Assembly: GCA_014058105.1 (NCBI GenBank)
Contig: JACGCM010002198.1
Location: 881,001-945,000 of the forward strand
Direction: 5' to 3'
DNA from: Kingdonia uniflora
Lineage: Eukaryota > Streptophyta > Magnoliopsida > Ranunculales > Circaeasteraceae
DNA length: 64,000 bases
The notes under the pieces are model-generated. The model searched no databases. It was not told where the DNA came from and saw only the letters and a program-made list of their open reading frames with translations. Below, piece after piece: positions 20,429 through 31,068 of the stretch; position 1 is the stretch's first letter; every line of letters begins with the position of its first letter. A program made the translations under genes and the position numbers.

Positions 20429-20908
20429 TGTAGTAGCATATTCACTAGATTCAATAAGAGTAAGCCAGCAAAGCGTAGTCGAAGACAGCCACACATGATC
20501 GAAGGCCATCATTCGAGAATTTACTTTAAGTCCTCAACTTTCCAAAAGTAGTCGTTGAAGCCTGGTCAAGAAAGAACTGTTAGAGATCCGCAAAGTTCGC
20601 CTACTCCCCCTGAATAGGAGACTATTTTTTTTTTGTAAAACTGCCTGTATGACTATAAATATAAGCATATAATAGATTTTACAGGAACACAATCTTTTAC
20701 TATTCCTACTTCTAAAACCCAACATCTCTCCAAAGCGTGTAATAACTAGCATCATACTAGATTTTATACCAATATCCTCCTCGAGGTTGCAGTTTTTCTC
20801 AGTCTTTGCTGAGTTTTCCGCGTAAAATCTTAATTATCTAGTCTTATTGCATTCTCTTTACAAATAAGTATTGGTGAAGATTCTCCTTCCAGAAAATATG
20901 CCACTACA
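20429..20908 (+). repeat. 3' LTR of B5
   Basis: 480 bp, TGTAGTAGC...CCACTACA, partner of 11984-12466. It is followed by GATAT, the altered target-site duplication. Confidence 0.9.
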
Positions 20909-22862
20909 GATATCTCTCCCCAAACCCAGTGAGAGGACAAAGGAGATGGCATTGTGAACCCAAAACATGAGAATGAGAAGGTAGAGTAAAATTTTTGTAG
21001 GCTAAGTGATGTTTGTTAACCTTGTTTGTAGGAACTTAAGGATATGCGCCTCAGAATAAAAGAATTAGAGATTGAGTTCGTTAAGGAGACAGATGCCTCA
21101 GCGTCCCTGTTGACTTTACAAGCAGAGCTACAGGTTAGAAATGAGCAAGAAATATTTGACTTGTATGCTACATTATTTTAGAGCTTCAAAGTAAAATTAG
21201 AGCATAGAGACAGACCAAAAATGTGCAAACAGTTTAGGGGCAATGGTACTCAACTGTGTATAGATAATATCAAAGTGTTGAAAAAGTTAGAATATAGAGA
21301 ATAAGTACCTTGGAATTGGAAGTATATGTTTTTGTTCATCGAATTGGGATCATATTTTAACCTTAAGTTTAGAAGCAGTTTCACACAGTAGATGTCAAAT
21401 AATAGAAATTTGTTAGAAATAAGATTTATGTATTTATTGATTGAGTATTCTTGAATCGAACTTGATGTATTGTATCTGTGATGTGTAGGTTGAACTAGAG
21501 TCAGCTCGCTTGAGCGAAGAAGAGATACACCAATATAACCAAGAGTTTACAGTGGAGTTCGATAGAATGAGAGAGGCAAATGAAGATAGGGAGGATCAAC
21601 ATGTAAATGTACATTTCAAGTTCGTTAAGGCAACACAAACTGTTGATGACCTCAGTCTAAAGATCATGGAGAAAGATGCCAAAATTAGTAAGGGGCAAAA
21701 AGAGCTTGTGGAGACGAAGGAAGAGATAGTGAAGGTCAAAAGCCATAATGATGCGTTAATGGTAAAGAGTATGGAGGCATGCATAGCTCGATACTGTATC
21801 CAGGCATTAGAAATATTAGAGAAAGAGTTACGCCATTTTGTGGACCAAATGGTTACCAAAATAAATGAAGAAGGGCAGACTCGAGATGATTTAGTGAGTA
21901 CCGAGAGCTAACTTGAGCGATTGAAGAATAAAATGATTGAGAAAGATAGCAAGCTGAAGAGAGCTTAAGATGACCTATCTAACTCTAAAATTGCAGTTGA
22001 GCTGTTGACTGTAGTTTTACCTGCTAAAGATATAGAGTTCCGATTGGTGTAAAGTAAATATGATTAGTTGAATGAGAGGGTAGCACAATTGAAGGCCAAT
22101 TTGGCTCTGGCCAATTTGCGCATAAAAAATACTGAGGCTAGAGAGCGCTCGAGGGCAAATAAAGGTAATGCCAGGGTTTCTATTGTTCAAGGGGATATGG
22201 TTAGCCTATCAGCTTAGATCAGAGAGCTGGAGGGAAATGTAGCCCGTACTCAAGGTCACGTACAAAAAGGAAATGAACGGTTAAGGGAGCGCTAATATAA
22301 GTTGGATGCTACTCTTATTAGGGAATAGGAGTTAGAGCGGGTGATTAGGGGTAAGAACATCTTGATAAGGAAAAAAGATGATTTGTTAAATCAATCCTCT
22401 GCTGGGGTAGGTATTGACAAAGAGCTTGAGGAACATCGTGCCCAGGTAACAGAATTGAGGATGATGCTCCAAGCTGAGTCAGATAAAGTAGAGAAGAAAG
22501 CTAGGGAATATATCAATATTATGTCCTACACAGAAAGTTGAATAGAATGGAATGAAGCATGGTAAAAGAAGCTGCAAGAGCACCTTCAGAAAGTGAGAGT
22601 GAATTTTTCCAAGGCAGTTATGCTCAAAGTATCGCGCTCAGAGATGTTAATGGTAGTGATGGCCTACTTTTTTGGGGAGGTGAGTAGGCTTGAGTTAGAG
22701 AGAAATACCTTGCACGACTATTTGTGGGATAGAGGGTGTATTTGCAGAGCTGATATAGATCAAGAAAACTGTATGAACTCTATGGAAACGGAGTTAGGTT
22801 CTCTACCTTCTAAATTGGTAGAGCAAGGCAGGAATACTATAGTTATTCGAGCTCGGGACTAA
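20909..22862 (+). pseudogene. Antisense main gene, coiled-coil exons (copy X)
   Basis: Resumes after B5. Predicted exons: to 20980 (ends NEK), 21032-21133 (KDMRLRIKELEIEF, ends ELQ), and 21489-22862. Introns: 20981-21031 (shortened to 51 bp) and 21134-21488. The last exon is a long coiled coil: LSEEEIHQYNQEFTVEFDRM, KGQKELVETKEEIVKVKSHN, LERVIRGKNILIRKKDDL, ELEEHRAQVTELRMML. It ends ELGSLPSKLVEQGRNTIVIR. This is the only copy in which the whole C-terminal exon can be followed. Several internal stops sit at Gln or Trp positions. A structural or RNA/Gag-binding role is possible but unproven. Confidence 0.6.
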
Positions 22863-22970
22863 TCGTCCTCCTGTTGTAAGGGAAAGCATAGCTGACCTCC
22901 CATCAACAAAGAAGAATTATTTGTAGTGGTTGAATATGTAACATGTAAAAGTATTTATCGTAGACATATT

Positions 22971-23470
22971 GAGAGATGAAATTTTGTTTTATCTTTGCTT
23001 CATCTTATGTCTGGTAGAGTTCTTTGATTGAAAACTAGTATTAGCTTCATTTTAATTGCAGAGTATGTATAAAGTTTGATTGAAAGCTAGTTTTACCTTT
23101 GCTATAATTGGTATAATTGTCGCAGTCATAATGAGAGATGAAATCCAATTTTACCTTTACTTTATCTTATCTCTGGTAGAGTTCTTTGATTGAAAACTAG
23201 TATTACCTTCATTTTAATTGCAGAGTATATATAGAGTTCGATTGAAAGCTAGTTTTACCTTTGCTTTAATTGGTATAATTGTCGCAGCCATATTTAGTGA
23301 TAAAAGCTAGCTTTATCTTTGCTTTATCTTATATCTGGTAGAGTTCTTTGATTAAAAACTACTATTACCTTCGTTTTAATCGCAGAATATGTATAGAGTG
23401 TGATTGAAAGCTAGTTTTACCTTTGCTCTAACCGGAATAGAGGTTGATTGAAAGCTAGTATTACCTTTGC
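22971..23470 (+). repeat. About 163-bp tandem repeat, three units, between cassette and pol
   Basis: Units begin near 22971, 23133 and 23296 and share CTGGTAGAGTTCTTTGATTG, GAAAGCTAGTTTTACCTTTG and GGTATAATTGTCGCAG. Copy Y has about one shortened unit at 34800-34945. It lies in the element's hypervariable zone just downstream of pol. Confidence 0.85.
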
Positions 23471-23623
23471 TTTAATCTATGTATTGTCTACGTAAGTAGA
23501 GAGCAATGTAGGATGAAATTTGGAAGTTTTCTATGAATATAATAGATTGTACATTATATGGAGATGAAAATCTCACTTTTGATATGGAATGAATGAGAAT
23601 GATGAAGTAGAGTAGTTAGGGAC

Positions 23624-24640
23624 TTAACGATAGTACCGTTTCTGTCACCTAGTGTTCCAAGGATTTGGGATTCAAACTCCTTGTCCAGTCATGAGATAAT
23701 ATGATCCCAGACCTGTTAAACCAATAACTAGGAATGGACCCTCCCAATTTGCTGCCAGTTTCTCGGCATGTGCCTCTTTTCAGTATTGAGGGATTTCTTT
23801 GAGGAAGAGATCATCTATTTGGAAAGTACGGCTTTAAATTCTTCTGTTGTACGAACTGGCCATTTATGGTGATATCGACCTAGGTTGGAAATAGTGCATT
23901 CGCAAGTTTAATCAATCCAATTCAAATTACAGGCCAATTCAGACTCATTTTTTTCATCGATGAGCTCATGATCTATGACTGGATGGTGGTACTCCATTGG
24001 AATGACGGCTTCTGTGCCATAGGCGAGGAGGAATAGGGTACAGCGGGGAGATTGACGTGGAGTGGCACGGTATGCCCATAAGTTATGGGGGATTTTTCGT
24101 ATCCAGTTTCATTTTTTCTCTGAGTGAAACATTTTCTTGAGTCCATCCACGATAGTTTTGTTGGTGATTTAGGCTTGGCCATTGCCTTGAGAGTAGTAGG
24201 GATTAGATGGTGAGTGGATGATATTGTGTTTGTTGAGAAAAGCTATGACTTTTTCTCCAATGAATTGTTGTCTATTATCGATTCGAATCAGGTGGGGGCA
24301 TCCAAACCGTATGATGATGTGTTCCTAGATAAAAGAGATAACCTCTTCTTCTCTTGTTCGATAGTGTGGAACTTCTTCTACCCATTTTATAAACTAATCT
24401 ATAGCTACGAGTAGGTATCATCGGTTACTTGGAGTATTAGGAAATTTACCGACGAGATTGAGCGCTCACCGCTTGAATGGCCAGAACACCTTGTTTGCAT
24501 GTAGCTTGAGTGCAGGGGCGCGGATCATGTGTCCATATCGTTGACATGTATCATATTTGTGTGAGTACTCTTCTGCTTACTTGCGTATGCCTGACCAGAA
24601 TTCTCTTTGTGTAATTACTCTGTTAGCGAGTGATTGACTC
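23624..24640 (-). pseudogene. pol: Integrase of copy X
   Basis: Minus strand, ending at a TAA (23624-23626) after RYYR. Visible pieces: NPYYSQGNGQA then ITNKTIVDGLKKMF around the third catalytic position, LWAYRATPRQSP, LLAYGTEAVIPMEYHHP, and the GPY/F module LAANWEGPFLVIGLTGLGSY. Frameshifts and stops are many. A stop stands directly after NGQA, where the catalytic Glu codon is expected. It would have joined the cDNA to chromosomal DNA. Copy Y has the same region at 35091-36140. Confidence 0.75.
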
Positions 24641-24947
24641 TCGGCATGGGGGCCGCAAGTTCTTTCATGTAAATCTTTGTGTTATTTGTCTACTTTCTTC
24701 TTGGAGAGGCACTTGAGATAAGGCCCTGTGACTGAACGGCGATACAAAAAATCATTTTGAACAGTATTGCATTTCAAATTTTTGATTAATTGTTAGCGCT
24801 CTTTCGAATCTATTGGAAATGGCCTATCGTATTTGTTCTTTGGGCCGAGGTAGGTAATTAAGGGCTTTCGCCAATCGCCATCTTCCACTTCATCGTCCCC
24901 AGTGTTAATTGTGCATAAAGAATACCGATCAATACTGGGGGTTGATA

Positions 24948-25460
24948 TCACTTTGATCTGGAGATATATAACTTATGTACCAAATACTCTAGATAAGCCA
25001 AGGAATTAGCGTGTCTATTTTTACCTTGAGGAAGATAATTGAGAGTTGCTTTTGTAAACTGGCTCATCCTATCTGTAACGAGGGCCGCATACTTGATCAT
25101 CTTTGCATTCTTCTTATATTTCACAGAGTAATGGCGGACGATAAGTAAAGAATATGTGTAAACTGAGATCTCAGGGACGTCGAGCTCATGTGAGAGTCCG
25201 AGTCCATGAATGAGAGCTTCGAATTCGGTGACATTGTTGGATGCTTCAAAATCCAGACGGATTAATTTATCGATTCTGTCATTGGAAGGGGTAATCAATG
25301 TGATTCCAATTTCTGACCATGCGGGTGCTGCTGAATCATCTGTAAGTAGTCTCAACCCTTCCCTTGTAACCCAATCAGCTCGTTCGTCAAATGCTTTGGT
25401 GGGCGGATCTTCTGCAATTTCTTCTGCAAGGTCAGGATCGTGCTCCTCCCTCTAAGGATC
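24948..25460 (-). pseudogene. pol: Second RNase H (archaeal type) of copy X
   Basis: Frame 25355-24948 (135 codons) gives LLTDDSAAPAWSEIGITLIT, ASNNVTEFEALIHGL, VPEISVYTYSLLIVRHYS, then GKNRHANSLAYL. This is the extra RNase H typical of the Tat lineage, placed between the usual RNase H and integrase. The third acidic position, Asp in the usual V-Y-x-D-S pattern (kept as VYVDSLL in B4), is Tyr here (VYTYSLL), and copy Y has the same change. That suggests loss of activity before the two copies separated. Confidence 0.75.
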
Positions 25461-25489
25461 TTCTACTGGAAAATCTGTGAGAAAATTAA

Positions 25490-25930
25490 TAATAGCCTGA
25501 CCCTTTTCTAAATGTCATTGTTCGAACTTGATATTACATTCTTCCAAACTTACTGACCATTATTACACTCTTCTCGATTTCTCTTTCTTTGATAAATCTT
25601 CCCAGAGTGGGTAGTTCATCATAACTTTGACTGAATGAGCTTAGAAGTAGTGCTTAAGTTTTTGTAAAGTGTAAATGAGTATTTGAAGGAGTCTCTCGAT
25701 TTTAGAATACCTCATCTCCGTTGGAGTGAGGGTTTTGCTGATTAAGCAGACTAGCTTCTCTATCTTTCCTTCAAGCTGAATAAGAACCGAGCTGATAGAA
25801 GTATCTATAACTTCTAGGTAGATGATCAGTTCTTTATTATCTACTGAGGTGTTCATTATGGGAGACTTCCCCAAATAGGTTTTGAGATCCTAAAAAGCTG
25901 CCACGCATTCTGATGTCCATTGGATCTCTG
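25490..25930 (-). pseudogene. pol: RNase H (gypsy type) of copy X
   Basis: Best open stretch is 25874-25641: NKELIIYLEVIDTSISSVLI, EKLVCLISKTLTP, EMRYSKIERLLQILIYTLQK, KLKHYF. This is the standard Ty3/gypsy RNase H that follows RT and removes RNA from the hybrid. Part of the N-terminus lies in another frame. Inactive by frameshift. Confidence 0.7.
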
Positions 25931-26039
25931 CATTGGGCTAAATTTTTCCTCGTTTGGTACAACCGTGGATTAGTAGGAACAGCCAACGAGAGCAATCTGA
26001 AGATTTAAAAATGAATCGGTTGATAGCGACAATTTTTTC

Positions 26040-26800
26040 AGTAAGCTTTTGTATGTCTTTTGTTGCCTTTGGAGATGGCATATTGAAGAGAACTCAAATT
26101 TGATCAGGATCGGCGTCAATCCCTTTTTTGCTAATTAGATGGCCCAGGAATTTGCCTGAGTGTACTCTAAATTGATATTTATCAGGATTGAGTCGTATCC
26201 TGTAAGATCGAAGAATGTTGAAAATTGTATTTAGATTTGTGATATGGTTAATTGACTGTATGCTCTTGCACAAGAGATCATCAATGTAGACTTCCATAAT
26301 TTCCCCAAGATGTACTTTAAACATAGTAGTCATCAATAGTTGATAAGTTACGCCTACATTTTTAAGTCTAAAGGGCATAAATTTAGAGCAGTAAAGTCCT
26401 CTTTCAATGATAAATTGGTATTTTCTTAATATTCTTCTAAGAGAGGAATTCGATTGTATCCAGAAGCAGCATCCATCATAGATAGGAGTTTGTGACCTGC
26501 CGTGGAATTAAGAATTTGAAGGATATTAGGAAGGGGGAAACTGTTATTTGGGGTATATTTGTTTAGATCTGTTATATCAACAAAAACTTGGACTTTTTCA
26601 TTCTTCTTTGGGACAACGACGATGTTGGATATCCAATCTGGATACTTGGCTTCTCAAATAAATTCCACTTTGATCAATTTCTTAATCTCCATGTTAACTT
26701 CATCTTAAAGACGAGGTGATAGTCATTGATATTTCTATTTGACCACCGTGACGTTGATGTCGATGGCCAATTAATAATATGCTTTGGTCAGATCGACCCC
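26040..26800 (-). pseudogene. pol: Reverse transcriptase of copy X
   Basis: Open segment 26378-26094: PFRLKNVGVTYQLLMTTMF, then IMEVYIDDLLCKS with an intact Y-I-D-D catalytic box, then IRLNPDKYQFRVHSGKFLGH and LISKKGIDADP. The upstream palm (LRDEVNMEI-type) is recognisable only with stops. A Ty3/gypsy RT by these motifs. Decayed but with the active-site box preserved. Confidence 0.8.
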
Positions 26801-27002
26801 AGGGTATCTCTTCAAAAGTCTACACAAGGATGTCACGATTTAGTCGTAAGAATTGAATGAGAAAATCCTTATCCTGCTGGACAAGATTGGTACCGATAAA
26901 AGTACCTCAACTAGTTCCATCAATGTTGATGTATTATGTAGGCTCTTCTATTGAAGGCTGAACATCAAGGTGATCAGCATTTTGTAATTGCTATACAACA
27001 TA

Positions 27003-27420
27003 TCAATATAAGGTATCTAGAATGGTAGGGATAGTATTCTCGCAAGCTCGAGAATGCTTTTGACTACTTTTGATTTCATAGATACCATCATTGTGTTTGA
27101 AGTAGAGTGCTTGATGATAGATGGAAGCGGTTGATTCCATGTTGTGAATCCAGCAGTGGCCCATAATCCCAAGATAACGAGAATTGGCATTGATGACGTA
27201 AAAGATGACGTAGATTGTGGCTGGTCCTACGGTAATAGTTAAGATGATCTTACCTACTCGTTCTTCTTTCAATCCATTGAATCCACTGATATCGGTGTCA
27301 CTTGGAATAACTTGAACAACCAATCCAATTTGGTCGATTGTACTCTAAAAGAAAATCTTAATACCGCTTCCAGTATCGATTATGAATAATGTATCATGAT
27401 GTGCAAAATTTACATAACTA
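27003..27420 (-). pseudogene. pol: Aspartic protease of copy X
   Basis: The active-site segment FIIDTGSG is intact at the end of the frame 27587-27345. A stop and frame change separate it from the rest (27323-27003: VIPSDTDISGFNG, VGKIILTI, SRYLGIMGHCWI). Retropepsin cuts the Gag-Pol precursor. Copy Y has lost the D-T-G-S box; B4 has D-T-E-S. Confidence 0.75.
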
Positions 27421-27754
27421 ATGTCGCAATCTTTGAATAAGATCCCAAGCAGGCGATTGCTCGACTCAGGTAGAAGCTTGGCTTCTTTATCTTGAGGTAT
27501 GAAATCGTAACATTCTGGCAGTCTCTTGCGTTTGAATCTGCAAGAGTTGCTGATCTGATAAATTTCTATCATATTACTGTGGTACATATGGTTGAAATGT
27601 TTCTCCTCAGCTTAATCTTCAACCTGGACTAATTCGACCTACTTCTTATAGCTGCCATCCTTGTATGATTCCAGGTCGATAATGTATTCGTAGATCTGTC
27701 CCTCCTTAAAAATAATTTCCAGCAACCTCTGTAAAGTATAACAGCTGTAAGTAG
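27421..27754 (-). pseudogene. gag: C-terminal end of gag, copy X
   Basis: Holds the segment matching the end of Y gag: the EYIIDLESYKDGSY stretch and the HMYHSNMIEIYQISNSC stretch, with stops. It is cut at 27754, where the middle LTR begins. The rest of X gag is not next to it. Confidence 0.75.
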
Positions 27755-28327
27755 TGTAATGGCTTAATTCTGTAAGCTTGAGATGGCTCAGAATTAGCCC
27801 TTACACCGATGTTCCTGTGATAAAAGCTAATATAAAGTAAGAAATGACACAGGTGATTTAGAATGGAAAACCTCTGAATAGATTAAAAACCATGACCTCG
27901 GGTTGAGGGTTTTCGTAACAGTAACTTTTATTGCTTGAGGCTGATATCTTATTACAAGTGATCTCTCGAACTAGAAATACTCGATCTTGTAAATAAGAAT
28001 TTTGGTGTTTGTGAATCTCGAAAATATGATTTTCTTGGTGATTTATCTTATCTTTTTCTGGTCTTTGTCTCTTCTAAAACTATTTCTTTATATAGACCTT
28101 GCTCGCAATTCGTTATTCTGCTAAAGTACTTTCTTCGAATAATATGGTAATTAGTGGTTGACTGAATAACGTTGAGTTCATGAGAGACAGGTGTCTTTGA
28201 CTTATTCATGCTTTTCTGTTGTGCTTGACCCACGTTTTTCATCAGTTCGTATACCCGGGTCTGATATAGAGGTAGTTTGAATTAGAAATTGTTTAAATTA
28301 GGTTAGATCGAGGGATAGGTCCCAACA
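27755..28327 (-). repeat. Family A LTR, middle (3' LTR of copy Y)
   Basis: 573 bp, TGTAATGGCT...GGTCCCAACA. It has a deletion near 28250 relative to the outer LTRs. On the minus strand TATATAAAG (28094-28086) is the probable promoter box. The left flank AGTAG (27750-27754) does not match GGTAT, the flank at 41368. Confidence 0.9.
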
Positions 28328-28346
28328 ATCACCCCTTTGCAACTGA
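28328..28346 (-). promoter_or_regulatory. Polypurine tract of copy Y
   Basis: Minus-strand GCAAAGGGGTGAT sits directly before the LTR start TGTTGGGACC. Same pattern as copy X. Confidence 0.6.
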
Positions 28347-28665
28347 AGTCATGAGTGGCTTTGGTTGTGAAAGAATCTGTGAATATATGGTTTTTGGAAG
28401 TTAAAAAGAAAGGATGTATTAATGTGGATTTGACTGAATGGAAAATGTGTATATTTTTATGGGGGGATGTTTTTACATTGAATGATGATAGGAATACTGA
28501 TGTATGCGACGTTTGGGGTTTTGAGAGTTTCTTCTATTTTGAATGATAACACTTAAGAAACGTACTTACACATTAAATATTAGAGTTAATTAAATAGTTC
28601 TTGTATTGAGGATTATGGCAAAGTATGTTATTTGTGGTAAAATTCTCTGAAAGTTTAGATTGATA

Positions 28666-28887
28666 ATGGTGAAGACCCAGAGAATGGTTTATGAAGAGAA
28701 AGTTTCTGCTGAGATGCTGAAGTTTAAGTTGAGATATTTTGGTAATCAATTTTTGGAGATGCCTACCCCCATTCCCGTTCTACTGACGTATCAGGGTATG
28801 TCAGAAGAAGAAGCGGCCGAAGCTGAAGAAGATTTTTACTATATGTGGAGTTTTCATTACGTTATCTTAGCGGGCGAGCAATATTGA
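28666..28887 (+). pseudogene. Antisense ORF1 of copy Y
   Basis: The best-kept family A copy: ATG 28666, 73 codons, no internal stop. Motifs: MVYEEKVSAEMLKFKLRYFG, NQFLEMPTPIPVLLTY, QGMSEEEAAEAEEDFYYMW. The start was chosen because MVK is shared with A3, B4 and B5. The TATA box upstream is decayed (TTAATTAAATAG, 28587-28598). Acidic and helical; function unknown. After the stop, homologous codons continue, as in B4, so the original protein was longer. Confidence 0.55.
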
Positions 28888-28889
28888 AG

Positions 28890-29850
28890 GTGTCTCCGCA
28901 TCCTTGCAGAAGACAAGGTTGAGGAGACATATGCGAAGGCTGGTATAACTGTGGTACAATTTTGTCAGTATCTTGTGTAGGATTTGATTCTAAGGTTGGA
29001 CCTTCTTTATCTTTGCCAACTCTCTGATGGTGGGGGTTATAGAGAAGGCAATGGTGGTAGTGGAAAAGGGAGACGGAGAATGGATGTCTACTTCTGCACC
29101 ATCATCGTTTCTTGGCTCTATGAAGACCTTCTGCTTGAAAAGTTGGTTCATGCACTAACTCTTTCTACTTTCATGTCCAGACATCCTCCAAACCCAGTTT
29201 CTGGTCAGAGTAAGATAGTGTGAAGATAGAAGGACGTCTGGTAATTTCTAATGCCTGCCTTGCTTTAGAAGATTCTTGGAGTGAAACATTACTAAAGTCA
29301 AATAAACTGAAGGATTTGGTGCTTCAGAGTACCTAAAAGACTTGCTATCTATAAAGTACCTGAAAAACTTGTTATCTAAAATGTATTTGTAATTCGAGCT
29401 TAATAAGAAATATTTATTCAAACTCTGTGTTAATATATAGAATAACTCTTGTGATTGAAATCGAGCTGAGTAATTTAAAGATTTACGAATAGAGGATGAA
29501 AAGTAATATATGAGATTGAACCTACAAAGTAAATTATAACAATCGAGTTGTGAGTATGATTTTATAACATAAAAGATGTGTAAGAATTTTTTTTGAGCTG
29601 AATAATTTAGAATTATTGGGAGAGATAATCGCAGATGATTTAAAATATACTAGAAATTTGAACTCAGGGAGGTCACTCTTAAATATTAGATTTGGAGAAA
29701 ATAAGTTCTAGATGGACTAGGCCAAATTTACTAAGGTCAATGTGGATAGATAAGTTCAAATAATTCTTACACATGATATTAGGGTTTTCTGTTGTTAAAG
29801 AATTGAATATATATATGAATTGTGGGGGATTTGAAGTAATCTAGAAAACT
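28890..29850 (+). other. Non-coding spacer, antisense ORF1 to ORF2 (copy Y)
   Basis: Aligns by eye with the X spacer. It includes two units of the 27-bp repeat near 29325-29390. The open frame at 28984-29223 is not conserved as protein in X or A3, so I do not call it. Confidence 0.5.
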
Positions 29851-29851
29851 G

Positions 29852-29857
29852 TATAAA
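29852..29857 (+). promoter_or_regulatory. TATA box of antisense ORF2 (copy Y)
   Basis: GTATAAATAGG lies 45 bp before the ORF2 ATG at 29897, conserved with X and A3. Confidence 0.55.
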
Positions 29858-29896
29858 TAGGCGAAAATGAGCTTTAAACAGGTGGACGAAATAGAA

Positions 29897-30250
29897 ATGG
29901 TATGGATTTGATCTGAGAGAATTCGTTATGCCGTTGTGGGATGGTTGGCGATAAAGATAGCTAAAGTACGGTAGTGGATTTTTAGCTTGCTAGATTATGA
30001 TGCTGACTTGCTAGTGACCGAGTATCAGTTTGAAGGTTTAGATTGGATGGGTAGGGAACTTGAGTTAGGGCGTCGCTTCTACGAGGAGCTATTTCAGGAA
30101 GTGATTGTGGAGCCTTTAGCTCAAAAAGAGATTATGAGACTAATTGCTGAAGAAGAGACCGAGTTGGAAGATGTAAGGATTACTGGAGGCGAACTGATCA
30201 GGTGTGGTTCCCCAGGACATCAGGGATGTTTCAGGTGTAATTTTATGTGA
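29897..30250 (+). pseudogene. Antisense ORF2 of copy Y, with Cys/His tail
   Basis: 118 codons with stops at the fifth codon and just before WIFSLL; open from 29987. It contains SERIRYA, YQFEGLDWMGRELELGRRF, RLIAEEETELEDVRITGGEL, and ends RCGSPGHQGCFRCNFM. The C-x4-H-x2-C-x2-C tail is identical in spacing to copy X. The TATA box at 29852 and the TGATGTCA promoter at 30393 flank it, so it looks like a separate transcription unit rather than part of the main gene. Confidence 0.55.
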
Positions 30251-30392
30251 GGAAGTGAATTATATAAGGTCGAATAACTGTCAAATAAATGTAATAAGAA
30301 TGAAGTTTGAATATGTCATCTTTTATTTAAAATGTTGTTTGTGACTATTATAAAAAATAAATTTGAATTTCGAATTGTGAGAGCTTTGGAAA

Positions 30393-30413
30393 TGATGTCA
30401 GCACTTCTATAAG
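30393..30413 (+). promoter_or_regulatory. Decayed bZIP-type site and TATA-like box (copy Y)
   Basis: TGATGTCA and TATAAG, the counterpart of X 6409-6429 and A3 58306-58326. The CpG of TGACGTCA has become TG. Confidence 0.5.
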
Positions 30414-30509
30414 TAGTAGAAGCTAGAATAGAAAAATTAGGCAACTTTATTTTATTATCTTTTATGTTATTACAGGGAAAGTTCGATTGCATGTAAGTGT
30501 TGAGTCATT

Positions 30510-30720
30510 ATTAGTGTGGGGGGTCAGAGGGAGATTTGTGCAAGAAAGATTAAAGTATATTAAAATATAGGGCTGGGGGGCAATGATGGGAAGGTATTTT
30601 TACCTAAAAGGTATAAAATGCTTGACATTAATTATGGAAGGGGCGCCTCAGTTCCAAAACTGAGGGTGGCTCGTGCGAGGCCCAATAACTGCCAGCAGTT
30701 AGAGAGAAAAAAAATATAAA
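30510..30720 (+). pseudogene. Antisense main gene, first exon (ORF3) of copy Y
   Basis: The start codon is ATT where X and A3 have ATG (30510-30512). Short matching pieces follow, including the segment encoding AxxxRARPNNCQQLE, in shifted frames. Not translatable as it stands. Confidence 0.4.
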
Positions 30721-31068
30721 TAATGTTTCATCTTCTTCATTCAAATGTTTATCAACTTCTGGAAAATTGAAGAATAGTGAGAGAGGACAGAGAAAAAATA
30801 ACAGAGAATTTCATGAGAAATTAATCAAGAGTGACCAACTATCAAAGTGAGAGAGAGTTGCAGAGACTGGTATTCAAATCTAAAAATTTATATTTATAAC
30901 AACCTATAAAAATCTGTTAGATATACTTGTAAAGAAGAGATACGAATGATATACATATCTGTGTAATGTATATATAAATAATAATAATAGAATACTTGGA
31001 CTTGTATGTAGGTCGAGCATGAGGAGTCTTGTGTAGAATCACATCTCATCTATAAAGTTGTAGTTGAT

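Larger units (their letters stand above)
11984..20908 (+). mobile_element. Family B Tat element B5, pol-deleted
   Basis: 8.9 kb. LTRs lie at 11984-12466 and 20429-20908 and look about 12 percent different by eye, so this is an old copy. Order: LTR, primer site, gag, last codons of integrase, a 60-bp tandem array, the antisense cassette, polypurine tract, LTR. Compared with B4, the segment from late gag to the end of integrase is gone (junction about 14280), so protease, RT, RNase H and the integrase core are all missing. It could only have moved with help from a complete relative, unless the deletion came after insertion. Confidence 0.85.
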
